This document shows positions 46,439 through 57,346 of a stretch of 64,000 nucleotides of DNA, piece after piece. The notes beneath the pieces are model-generated. The model did no database searches and was not told the origin of the DNA. It saw only the letters and a list, made by a program, of their open reading frames with translations. The position numbers and the translations under genes were made by a program. The stretch's first letter is position 1. Each line of letters starts with the position of its first letter. The DNA comes from Coprinus comatus (lineage: Eukaryota; Basidiomycota; Agaricomycetes; Agaricales; Agaricaceae), in contig JAWPGT010000060.1 in assembly GCA_034638255.1 (NCBI GenBank), positions 1-64,000 of the forward strand, written 5' to 3'.

Positions 46439-46508
46439 GATGGTAAGAAGCAAGTAGGAAAGCTTATCATTTTGGCCCTGATATATCTCGAGAAGCAGGC
46501 AGCTGAGA

Positions 46509-46516
46509 TGACGTCA
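46509..46516. promoter_or_regulatory. CRE/ATF site (TGACGTCA) upstream of the disordered-protein gene
   Basis: A perfect TGACGTCA palindrome lies 56-71 bp upstream of the possible start codons. This is the binding site of CREB/ATF bZIP factors, used by fungal stress regulators such as Atf1. The regulatory role is inferred from position only. Confidence 0.5.
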
Positions 46517-46673
46517 TCAAGCAGGTAGAGAATAAATATGTAGATGTCCCAATATATGAACGACAACAGTGTACATAGAACTGATATATGGCGTATTAGA
46601 AATGAATGAAAGAATGGTAATAGCTACTATGCTCACACAAGACTTTAAACAAATCAAAAAAGGGAAAATAAAA

Positions 46674-49364
46674 TCAGAGTTCAATTCTGCCATCAATCAC
46701 GGCTTGTTGGGCCAGCTGTTCGACTTGCTCCTTGTTCTTTCCAATGAAAATATTTTCAGCATCCAAATTTTTTACTGCAGGTGCAGGTGAGATAGGAAGG
46801 ATAGAAACTGTTGGTTCTTCAGGCTCACTCTCTTCATCCTCCTCATCTTCCTCCTCATCTTCAGGTTGGGGATTGCCAATGTTACGCAAATATCTGTCAC
46901 CTTCTCTGACCACAGTGTACATTTTGAACCCAAATCCGCCCATCACATCCTTCATTTCACGATCGAGGTTGTCCAAGACAGAAACCAAGTTATCCTTTGG
47001 TGCATTCTCATGAGTTCCATTTTGTAATGCACGCGCGGTGTGTTCAAAGCGTTCGAATGCTAAGGATTGGTCAGTAATCAGCGGGAAAATCTCGTTGAAA
47101 CACTCACTTCTCATGAGATCATGATACTTTTGCCAGTCGTAGTATGTCACGTCGTCAAGCCAAGCATAATCAAGACCAATATCTCCTTGGGCACGTTCTG
47201 CAACATCCTTGACTTTTTTGCTGGAGGCGATGACCTGAAATATGATATCGTTAAAATGATCTGATGATACTATAGGTCATTGTTATACTCACAGCATTAT
47301 TCTCTATCTCCCTGATGCCGCTATACCACTCATGTACCTCTTCTTGAATATTCCTTACGATATCTTTGAACCTAGCCTCCACCTTATCAACCACCTTCTC
47401 CCATTTCTCCTTCTCTTTTTCCAGATCATCCTTAGTAATTTGGCGGCTTTTGAGTTTTTTGATATATATTTCCAACCCTTTTAATAGCTTTCCTCCCTCG
47501 GTTTCAACCTTAGTAAGAACCTCCTGGCCTTTTCCAGAGGGCACGCCAGCTTTATCAGAAGGAAGCGTACCAATGTGTTTGACAGCATCATCTCGAATTC
47601 TCTTGATATCATTTCCAACAGTAACTTCGAGATCCTTGACTAGCGTATCAAGCTCGGACTGCCAGCGGAGATGACGTCCAACAATATCGGCGCGTTTTGC
47701 AGCAGTAGCAGCCTTTTTAGCTTCGTCATCCAGCTGCTTTTGCTGCTGTTCATTGATTTCGGCTGTTTCCTGTGTTTCCTCTACAGTCGTCTCACTGTCA
47801 TCCAGTCCAAGCTCGCGTAAGAAGTCATCAACATCTTCAGCTTCAACCTCTTCTTGTTGGATAGCAGTTGCCACAACAGGAACGGGTTCAACGGGTGTGG
47901 ACACTGTCGTCTCTTCAGGTGCAGGGGTCACAGCAAGAAGAATCTGTTCCGCCTCTGCCACTCGGATTTCCTTTTCCAATCCATCAATAACATTACTAAC
48001 ATGACCGGCGCTTTCTTCTGCGATACTTGCAACTTTCTCGAGCGTATCTTCGGGTGTAGCAAATGGTGTCGGTTCTGATGGTACCTCAGGAGCTTCAGGC
48101 TCCTCCATTGGGACGATAGTAGCATCAGGTGTAAATGAAGGGATAGATTCCACGGTGGTTGAAGCAACAACACTCGTCGGTTGTTTCATTGCCGCAACAG
48201 TCGCATCTTTGGGATCTGTATCTGCTTCAGGGATGTTATCCAGTAAGACACTGGCACTATCCTCAGCTTCCGTACCAGATGTGGTGGTCTTGGAATTGGA
48301 AGAGCCCGACTTTTCAACAGTTTCCCAGATTCTGAGTACGGGTGGATCAACGTAAGTTCGGCGAAGTTCCGTTATACGTTTCATCAGCCATCGCAATAGT
48401 TCCAGAAGTTTAGTTGTCAAGATCCTGAGCTGTGTTTGAAAATTCGCGGTAGCACGGCACAAGGTAGGCTTCAGCTTTGCATAACCACTTGAAACATAGG
48501 GCAATACGATATCATATGTACGAATGGCATAAGGTTTGGCTTTGGAGTAGATTTTGATAACAGTCTTTTGTACGCGATGGGAATAAATGGAGACTCTACG
48601 AGCAAAATCCAGGACGTATGGTTCGGCTCGTTGTTTGTATACTACAACTCGCTTTATAACCGGTGACACGTACTTCTTGACTTGATGTTTGACGTAGCGA
48701 TTGTACCTAGGCACAACTGCACGAGTCCAGTAAACTTTGAAGATACTTTCCCAAGCACGTAAAATGAGACGTTGAGATAACCGGGTCATATAATTGGCGT
48801 AAGGGGCAGCGCGATGTTGTACCACAGCAAGGTAAGGTATGACGGGTTGGATATAAACTTCATAAGCAGGTTTGGCATATTTCTCAAATGGTTCAACGAC
48901 GTAAGGGTGGGAAATAGCGGCGCGGATAGGAGGGATGACGTAGGGCTCTAGGACATGTGTGCGATAGGTGGAAAGAGAGCGGCAAACGGGAGATTCGAGG
49001 TTGTGATCAGAAGGACATGTATATAGCGCGTAGGAGGCAATGGTTGCGAGGAAGAGGAAAAATAGGTCGTCTATGAATGACCGCTTCGCTTTGCGTCGCG
49101 TGCCTCTCCTCCTGGATTTGCTTTTGAGCTTGGATTTTGTGGTCCCATTAGATGTCTACGAGAGATCGTTAGACTTATAAGCAAAGAAACAAATTATGGA
49201 AACCATACTGTGTCTATGTTTTCTGTTGGTGAGTTTGAAAGAGTGTCTGAGGTTGTAGAAAGGTTGGAGGACTTTGAGCTCGCAGTGCGAGGCAATATCT
49301 GTGAGGAATTTGAACGAGAAGTTGGCGGAGCCGGCGCCGTTGGTTTTTTACGAGAAACTACCAT
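46674..49364 (-). CDS. Single-pass membrane protein with long proline-punctuated helices, function unknown
   Basis: Begins MVVSRKKPTAPAPPTSRSNS, with a Ser-rich leader. After an intron comes a strongly basic patch (KSKSRRRGTRRKAKRS), then one hydrophobic helix, FIDDLFFLFLATIASYALY. About 180 residues of repeating helices follow, broken by Pro-Tyr or Tyr-x-Pro steps (LEPYVIPPIRAAISHPYVVE; AKPAYEVYIQPVIPYLAVVQ; VVYKQRAEPYVLDFARR). An acidic disordered middle is rich in Glu, Val, Thr and Pro. The last part has coiled coil (KGLEIYIKKLKSRQITKDDL), the conserved-looking LDYAWLDDVTYYDWQKYHDL, and an acidic C-terminus ending VIDGRIEL. Basic residues before one membrane helix suggest an ER or nuclear-envelope protein. 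The periodic helices resemble lipid-droplet or membrane-surface helices. No family is assigned. Confidence 0.75.
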
Positions 49365-51897
49365 GCTAGCTGGTATGAGAAAAGATATAAAGTTGACGTG
49401 GCTCTGTGCCTGTGTGGTTGTTCGGATTTGTTGTGATGACGATGTGTTGGGCTCTGTTCAACGTTCACAGTGGAGACCAATCACATTCTACCATCACAAC
49501 GTCAGTGCTTCTGCTTGATTGTGTTTGTTCCTGCCATTGTTAGTCAACACATAGCAATAATTACTAACTGGTAAGCTTGTCAGACGACTGACTTTATTTA
49601 GTTAAACACATGGCGAGCACGAGGCCTCAATGAAAAAAATGAGGCGTTCTACTTCTCTTGCTCTCCAGACCGTTAAACGTTAAACGGTGACGTGGATCCA
49701 CTAAAGATTGATCTCCAAGTTTTATTTATAGAAAAATATATTCACTTCCGAATGCCACCACCTCTTAGATTATCTAAGTTTATCGCAGACCAACTCACTT
49801 TAATCCTGAATATTTGAGTCGCGATGCGACCCCAGAAATCAAGAGCTCCATTTCAATATCAAATTCAAAATAACTTGTTCTGATGGGACGCTACGCACCA
49901 TCCTTCCAATGAGAACAGAATTGGGTGCAACGCCAAGTTCTCATCCGACCCAAACCAATGGGACCATCAAAACACTACGATAAAGGCAATCGATTTGCAA
50001 TTTTGAGGCTATCTCGATCGGTCTGAAGCCTTGAAGGGTTGAAGGCGTGCATGACCCTCACGGTTTGGCGCGGTTATCAGAATCGAATCGAGATATTCAA
50101 TAAAGATTAAATCATTAAGGCTCTGATGTGAGTTACATCCAAAGAATGATGATTTTTTCCGGCCACACACAGGCCTCACTTCAAGCTTCAGCTTGGCTTG
50201 AAATTTTGAAACCACGTTTTCGAAGTAGCATGCATAAAAGTGCACATAAATACATGTCTACTGGCATTATTCAGGGTGATGTTGCCATCCCCGAGGCGAA
50301 GGTGGACTTCGCTCGGTGCATTAAGGATTAGGATCGATCATCGTCATTAGATAAATGACCTCCGGTTACCCTGAATCATTCAGGTTGGCTGTATCCTAAT
50401 GCAACCTGAATGTAACCACATATATAACTGTAGGTTTTTAGGGAACAATGATTTCGGAAAAATCAAAGGCATGTAGTAGGTGCGTTTTCCATGCAAAATG
50501 CCGACGATACTGCGGCCGAACTTTGAGCCCAATCATCACGCCCGTTATGCATGTACGAGACCCATAAGAGGATGTATGAAACAGTTGAAAGTACATCAGA
50601 ACGAATATAGCCTGAAAGAGTTCTATGTATTTCCAATCATGTCGGGGAGAAAGGAATCAATCATCTTGGACATGTTTTTCAAAAAGGGGAATTTAAGCCG
50701 ACAGCAAGTAGTTTTAACCGATTTGTTCGACAGAATTTTTCTGTTTCCGTAGAATACAAGTATATGGGTTGTGTGACACAAGATGCATCTGAAAAAACTG
50801 CATGGCGCAATTACTTTGTGGAGATTTTTTGAAATACATCAATCATGTGCAATTCTCATGAATGAATTTACAAGTGCATAATGCATAACCTTGCATAACA
50901 TACATTGTGAGGTCATGGCTGGGTCATGGTCACAGTAGTAGGGTTTGATTTGTTAGATGAATTTGATATCTGAGCCTTGAGAATTTCCGATTATTTGCAG
51001 CACACATTTATCGTTGTAGTACTACAAATCTACCAAGGCAAAAACCATGCATGTGTTAAATAAGAAGTGGCGCACACAACAACCCTAGAAATTCACCAGG
51101 AAATTTAGCTTTGGGTTGAACACATTAATTATGCGGATCGTGGAAAACATGTGGGGGTCCACAACAAAAGATCGTTCGTTTGCCGATTTTCTTTTTTCTA
51201 TGCGTTTTTTTGGGGAAAAGTTGAGCAACCTAATTTGGCGTAGAAACGGCCAAGCGCCGTCCGGGAATAATATACTTATTTGTTTCAACGTAAGATTTAA
51301 AATATTTGGTCCGATAGTACTACCAAATAGACGTTGTAGGTTCCGCAATACTTGTGAATGTATACTGTGGCTATGCCCTCTTCGATTTTCAGGGTCGGTA
51401 TTTGGATAGAGCTCATCAACATCATCAACATCGACAGGTCAGTCGTTCATTATATGTCAACATTCATTTAGACACCGGTTGAATCTTTCAACGTCCCGAA
51501 GAGGATTTTTACAGCTGCTACTCATGGACATTGAGGGATATTACCAGGTGTCCATATGTACTCGAACAAATTGTTTATACCTGTCGTATACTAAGTGTTT
51601 AGTGACAAAGCAGACACCTGGGACTACTTTGACGAGAGGAATCCACAGAAAGAGAAAGAGAATTCAACGTAATCATACTCGATAAGCCATCGTCCAAGGA
51701 ATGTTCTTAGTCTGTGCTAGCTGTCAAATGAACCCAGGGAAAAAAACAGACCTGGCCGAGCAAAGAGTTCGTGTTGCAAAGATGAAGACGAAAGAAGGAG
51801 AGTGGTGGAGCCGGACGATCAGGTAATCAATGAAAGGAAGTGGTTGTGGAATTCTTTGTGAATTTGATGATGATATACTATGCCAACGTGGGTGGGA
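49365..51897. other. 2.5-kb intergenic region with no recognised gene
   Basis: No frame here has a domain. Small hairpin-forming sequence occurs at about 50370-50415 (TTCAGGTTG and CAACCTGAA arms). Frames at 50480-50752 and 51116-51409 look random. It could hold decayed mobile DNA. Confidence 0.45.
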
Positions 51898-52452
51898 TCA
51901 CAGTCGAGTTATCGCTTTGGAGTCCAAAGGCATACCTTCGAAATGCCATGAGTAATGCTACTGAATACACTGGTAGCAAAGACATACCAGAAGGATCAAT
52001 ACCATTTGCAGCCAGTATGCGATTATGACGAATTAGACGTGCTTGGTCGAAACTGTCAAGTCGGTTAGAAAGTCAGCTATATGATGTCATGGACTTTAAA
52101 CGTACTTGACACGTTCTCGTCGCATGATATCAAGGACTTCTTGAGTGCCTTGTTCGTCCAGTCCAGCCCGTGAGTCGCCATCCCTGACGTTGGCTTCGAT
52201 ATCAAACGCATTCGATGACAAGCCAAGATTGAGTTGGTCTGAGAAGGTAGAGACAGGTGTATAATGGCGCAGCCGAGGAAAGAGAGCTACCACACGCTCC
52301 GGCATGTGGGGAAGAATCATTTCGCGATAGCGGTACGAAACTGGGGGAGTTGCAAGCAATTACATACATGTTAATATACAGAGAGCCTGAGAAAGTAACC
52401 TACCCAGCGCCGAAATGAGAACAAAGGCTAATACAGATGCGTAGAATAACAT
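51898..52452 (-). CDS. Small N-terminally membrane-anchored protein, uncharacterised
   Basis: Four exons on the minus strand. Exon 1 (from 52452) is MLFYASVLAFVLISAL, a signal anchor. The next exon reads SYRYREMILPHMPERVVALF, PRLRHYTPVSTFSDQLNLGL, FDIEANVRDGDSRAGLDEQG and TQEVLDIMRRERVK. After another intron comes FDQARLIRHNRILAANGIDP, and the last exon gives MPLDSKAITRL and TGA at 51898. Junctions keep frame. The constrained-looking text suggests a conserved fungal protein of about 135 residues, but I cannot name it. It is divergent from the CUE-SMR gene across 214 bp. Confidence 0.72.
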
Positions 52453-52666
52453 GTTATGGTACAAGAGCTGCCGTTGTCGGCGGATGTAGGTAGTTGTGGG
52501 TGTTAGCGTATATCAGTAGATGTAGGAGGTCATGAAAGCGACTGTGTCTGTTGCGGGGAATACGTGTTGTCACGTGATGGTCAACCACTGTATCGCTTTT
52601 AGAGATGATCTTATTCTTGACCAGACCTTGTTCGGTTATTGCACTTATCTGACTCTACCACATACT
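52453..52666. promoter_or_regulatory. Divergent promoter of the small membrane protein and CUE-SMR genes
   Basis: 214 bp between start codons, with a CACGTG at about 52571-52576. Confidence 0.45.
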
Positions 52667-54741
52667 ATGTACTCCATGTCAGCCCTCTTCCAAAAACTTG
52701 AGGTATAACTTCAACCCCTTGACCCAGTCATCTATGAATGATTCCTCTACAGAGAGAGTTTTGTCCACCGTTGGACTCGTCTTTGCTTGCCGCTTTACTG
52801 GCCGAAATTGAGTTAGATAATGCTGGAAATTCCCATTCACCATCACCCTCACAAATAAACCACCTGCGCACCACCTTGAGGGCGCTCTCCTCCCAGGCAG
52901 ATGAGGAACAATTGCTCGAATTGTCTGACCTCCAGGTCACCTCCGCGACAGAGGATACCACCAGTGATCAGGATCCTGCCCAAAGCACGACCACTGGAGA
53001 TACCTCTGTCAGCTCTGGATCTTCGTCCGAGTCGTCTACCCTATCTTTTGGCTCTCCTTTGGGTTTCCTTCAAGCTGCACTTTCGGACGTACCTCTCTCA
53101 GCTTTGCAAAAGGCGTTGAATGAAGCACATCAACATAACAAGAACGCAGATATGTGGGATGTCATCGCAAGCATCTTGTCAGCCCAGTCAATCAGTGAAT
53201 TGGAGGAACGAGGCTCAGAAGCCTCTAGTGATAGTGGTGTTTTCAGGAGGAGGACATAGAATGGGAGGTTGTGGGTCACAAACCCAAGCGCTTATCCGCA
53301 GCAATACCCACGAAGAAGCGAAAACAGGGGCGAACTACGAAAATTGCTTTGGTTGACATCCGCCAACAAAACCATGCTATACCACAACCAAATTCCAAGA
53401 ATGTAGCCAAAAAACCTCCACTGCCTGATCCATGGATTCAAGTTTCATCTATTGCTACGCATATTGCAACATATCTTTCTCCACGTCCTCCTAGTTTTTT
53501 TCAGTCCTTCCTTCATTCGCCAGAGTATGCTTCCCCATACAATGCACTTTGCGCAGCACTTGAATCAGTTTGCAAATTCGATTCTCGTGAGGATTCACCA
53601 GAGTTCTCAGCCATCCGTTCCAACTTGCTGGATATCCTGCTTCCCGAATATGAGCCCCTTAATTCTGAGGAGCGTTCTCAACTTGTTTACGAAACTGACC
53701 TTTGTGTTAGAGCAGTTGGTGGACGCGGTGATGATGCCCTTGACCTCGTAAAACAGTTGCGCGAACTTAATTCAGATTTTACAACTGGGAAATGGGAGTT
53801 AGGTGTCTATCACTCCCCTACCCCGAAATCACCAACACTACAAGCAACTTCCCCGATGCATAATAGGCGCAACTCGTTTACTATTATTCCTCCCGCTCCT
53901 TTAGGTCTTAAACCACCGCCTCTCTCTGCGGGATTACCCAAGAAGAATGATACATCTGGCTGGCAATCAATACCTGTCCGCAGCATTCAGGATGGGCCTC
54001 ATCGTTTGGCTCAGAGCATACCTGCATACGCGTGTATAACTGCAAATGGCCGTAAAATCAAAGGTGGTGGGAACGGTCTGGGCAAAGGTGGAAAGGGTGA
54101 CGTCGGTGAACTTGCTTACAATCAACAACGTATGGGAGAGCACCGACGCAAACAGGAAGAGTATTTGAAGCAGGCAGCGAAGATGTGGCACCGGGAGATA
54201 AAAAATCTCGTGGTGGTGAAATTGCTTTCCATTATGCTGAAAAGGTTTGTGCGCTGGTCCATGATTATCACTCTTTGCTGTACTGTACTGAACTAGGTAT
54301 CTAGGCTCGAGAATTTCAGCAGCTTGCGAAACAAGAGGCGCTTGAAAACGCTCGCATAATGGTACATTCAAGAAGGTACTTCTACTTGATACATATACTT
54401 ACCCACATATAACTGATCTACTGCCTCACAGAAGGTCCACCGGGAAATACGATGAGATTGATTTGCACGGTACTACAGTACTAGAGGCTTTGGATATTGT
54501 CAGGGAAATTCTACGAACGTCTCCATGCTCTCCAAGCACGTTTCCCAAATCAGTTCAATATCATCATCTAATTTCATATGTCCGTATAGGTCAACCCTTG
54601 AAGATTATTACTGGAAAGGGATCCCATTCCATTGGAAAAGTGGCCATATTGAAACCAGCAGTCAAAAACGCGCTCGTCCGGGATGGATGGTCTGTAGGTA
54701 CTTGGGAGGCAGGACTAGTTGTGAGAGGGAGAAACTCATAG
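52667..54741 (+). CDS. CUE/DUF1771/SMR protein (Cue2-like), with two one-base frame breaks
   Basis: SMR proteins of this layout (yeast Cue2, animal NONU-1/N4BP2) cut mRNA at stalled or collided ribosomes. Exon 1 (MYSMSALFQKLE) joins REFCPPLDSSLLAALLAEIE. A CUE-like segment follows (PLGFLQAALSDVPLSALQKA). The long middle exon contains DPWIQVSSIATHIATYLSPR. A DUF1771-type helix precedes the C-terminal SMR domain: YDEIDLHGTTVLEALDIVRE with the DxH motif, then PLKIITGKGSHS and WEAGLVVRGRNS. Two reading-frame changes are needed. One is at TTTT 53240-53243, where one more T joins SDSGVFQ to EEDIEWEVVGHK. The other is at GGG 54193-54195, where one more G gives MWHRGDKKSRGGEIAFHYAE in phase with the next exon. 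Both lie in homopolymers. Either the gene is newly broken or the assembly has deletion errors. Confidence 0.82.
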
Positions 54742-54989
54742 TAATATTTATTTTCATTTTAGTGTATTTTGAGCTCTCGAGAGCTACTTGTAGTAGCAAG
54801 GACCTGTATTTGTTGTATTCGATGTCTTAGGGTATTCAGACTTGCTAGCTTTGGCTTGCGGTGGGCTTGCGGCACCTGTATCAGGCTTGAAGCGAGGAAT
54901 TTCCCACGACGAACTTTACTTGATCTCTCATACCACCATCTCTTGGGGAAGCATCCACTTACTTTTAGCTCAGTAAACCACTAGTAGCA

Positions 54990-56542
54990 ATGCCTTCTCA
55001 TGACTCAGACTCGGACGTATCATTACAGGAACGAAAAACCCGAAAACGTTTGAAAGTGAGTCTTTCATTGGTTAAGAAGTTAAACTCCTTGGGGAATTCA
55101 AAGAAATAGACGAGAGGTGACACACAGAGAAAAAGGAGAAAAAACGACATGAAAACATCTACTCAATTATTGACATTCAATCCCTTGCTCTACCCACCTG
55201 GTGTGACTACTATTCAAGATGAGGACTCTGCTTTCGACGAGACTATTGGGACTCTTCTACCCGATTTCCTTCAGGCGAGACTAAACTTGCAAGAACAAAA
55301 TCTCAAATACGACAACGAGGTGATACGCATCATTTAATTTCTCATTTTAGGACTAACGACTCAATGCAACTGCAACTTGACAGGGGACCTGCCTTAGGTC
55401 ATTAACGCGCTCTGAAACTTCATCAATTGTCAATAGTGGATATCCAGACCCACATGATTTATTTTCAGTCATTGCCATGCGTAAACTTAAATTATCTCAG
55501 GTATGCTAATATTCATGGCCAGTCAAAACTTTACTCCAATGTTAATGCTGACTGACTTTCGTTATTATCCTATGAAGCAAAAGCGCTGCGCTAATATCTA
55601 CTCGAACTCAATCACAGCAGAGGTCAAAGAGCTCAGTGCGGTTGAGGCCCAACCTTCGAAGCCGGAGCCAAGCCCAGAGGTTTTAAATGCACTCTACAGT
55701 ATCAAAACAACCCCATTCGAAAACTCGTTTTTATCACGCTTACAAGGTACCAGGGGTTGCCAACCGCTCGGCTTGATTGCCGTGGACTGGGAAACAGTCA
55801 CTCCTTGGGTGAACCTTATGAGCGACATTCGGGAACACTATGTCCTCTCACAGTAAGAAAGGATGGTATGAACACTGCGCACTAATACTTACGGAATATG
55901 AACAGTCCTGAAAGGGAACAGCCAATAGAGAGCTTAGCACCGATAACATACACCACTCTTGAAGGGTGGCATCTCAATCAAATCCACGACCTGTTACAGA
56001 GGGTGTTTTGGACGGGGATAGATGGTAGTATCATAACTTCTGAATAGGAATCAGTCACTCACGTTCCACTCAGTCAGTGACTCGCTGGATTACTCTCCAG
56101 AACGATGTACCGTTGTTGCAACCTACAAAAAACTTGTTGTTGGCGTAGCAATCATGAGTTCTCCCCGGGAAACATACATCACCTTCCTTGCCGTCAAGAC
56201 TGGCTGGGATAAAACACAAATAGCTAGGTCTGTTTTTCTTTCACACAATGTCAAGATGCTTGCTCACACAATCATTCTTGGTGTCAGGGCCATGCTCTTC
56301 TATCTGATAAGGATGAACCCTAAAAGAGACATCACTCTACATGTTTCCGCCAACAATTCGGCAATGGTAGGGTCGTTTATGTGATTTTCCTCGTCCAAGT
56401 ACTGACTTGAAGTCACACTATAGCTCTTATACAACCAATTCGGTTTTAAGGCGGAAGAGTTCATCGCAGGCTTTTACGAAGATTATTTGGACCCTGCTTC
56501 TAAGGCTTCTAAGAACGCATTCAGATTGCGTCTCCGCCAATG
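54990..56542 (+). CDS. GNAT-family acetyltransferase, KAT14/ATAC2-like
   Basis: Predicted lysine acetyltransferase. The start is MPSHDSDSDVSLQERKTRKR, then after introns MKTSTQLLTFNPLLYPPGVT and FLSRLQGTRGCQPLGLIAVD. The C-terminal GNAT domain reads LEGWHLNQIHDLLQRVFWTG, DSLDYSPERCTVVATYKKLV, VGVAIMSSPRETYITFLAVK and MLFYLIRMNPKRDITLHVSA. It closes with NNSAMLLYNQFGFKAEEFIA, which is the acetyl-CoA-binding end typical of the fold. About six introns are needed. The C-terminal half resembles CSRP2BP/KAT14 of the metazoan ATAC complex. Whether a fungal ATAC-like complex exists cannot be told here. The gene lies 248 bp after the SMR gene in tandem. Confidence 0.85.
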
Positions 56543-57346
56543 ATATTCACCTCTAAAATGCCGGAATGGATTTCCCCAAGGTCGAGTGGCGGCTTCTTGG
56601 TGTTATTTTCCCTTTGAAGGCATTTTTACTGCCTCCGAGGAGAAGTTCTGATGTTTCATGACACAGACCCCATTGAACCCACAGAACAGTGGAATGGCTC
56701 GCACCATGCGGAGTGGCTGTCTGTTAAAAACAAAAATGTCCCATCTCACGTTCTTGAACAAAAAATTTCCGTTGCGGACGTTGCTTCTGATTATACTTAG
56801 TCTGGACTAAGCGGTGTCCGTCTATCTCTTACCTAGGTACTGGGCTCTTCCTTCCTTACTGGTACCCAAATCATCTATTTGAGACTTAACCCTTGCGTTC
56901 ATTCCCTCTAGAACATGTCCTACCCAGGTTTTTTATCAAACAATCTCCGACGACTGACATGACAGCCCGTTCCCATTTGAAAGTCTCGAACGTATTGTGA
57001 AACGCCGCCGCTCCTATTCATGGATTATACGATTTTTCGGATTGATCTTGTACCCGCCCCGACCAGTGCCTACCGCGTATGGGGATAGGTTATAACACAA
57101 TTTGATTGTGGTGGGAGCATGGAATATCATATATGTGGCTCCACTTTGAGAGTGCTTTTCTATTTCCATCACTCTGACAAGAGTTTCAGAGTGTGGATTA
57201 TCTTTAATGCAGGCTTCGCGTTTTTCTTATGGTATATATATATCATCAAAAATCTCTCTCCGAGAAGATGTTTTTAACATAAAAACTCCTACGTACATGT
57301 TCCCTTTCTCATTTCACACAAATAAATCTTTGCTACTCCATTCATA
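56543..57346. other. Intergenic between convergent genes
   Basis: 800 bp containing 3' flanks of the acetyltransferase and the F-box-like gene. No gene or repeat was recognised. Confidence 0.5.

Noticed and set aside
50480..50752. 90-codon plus-strand frame in the 49-52 kb gap
   Set aside because: Composition looks random and no homologous text or splice extension was found.
53120..53356. Long intron from 53160 joining ADMWD to EEDIEWEV in the SMR gene
   Set aside because: It would remove the helix VIASILSAQSISELEERG, which looks like part of a CUE domain. A missing T in a homopolymer is simpler, though RNA data are needed.
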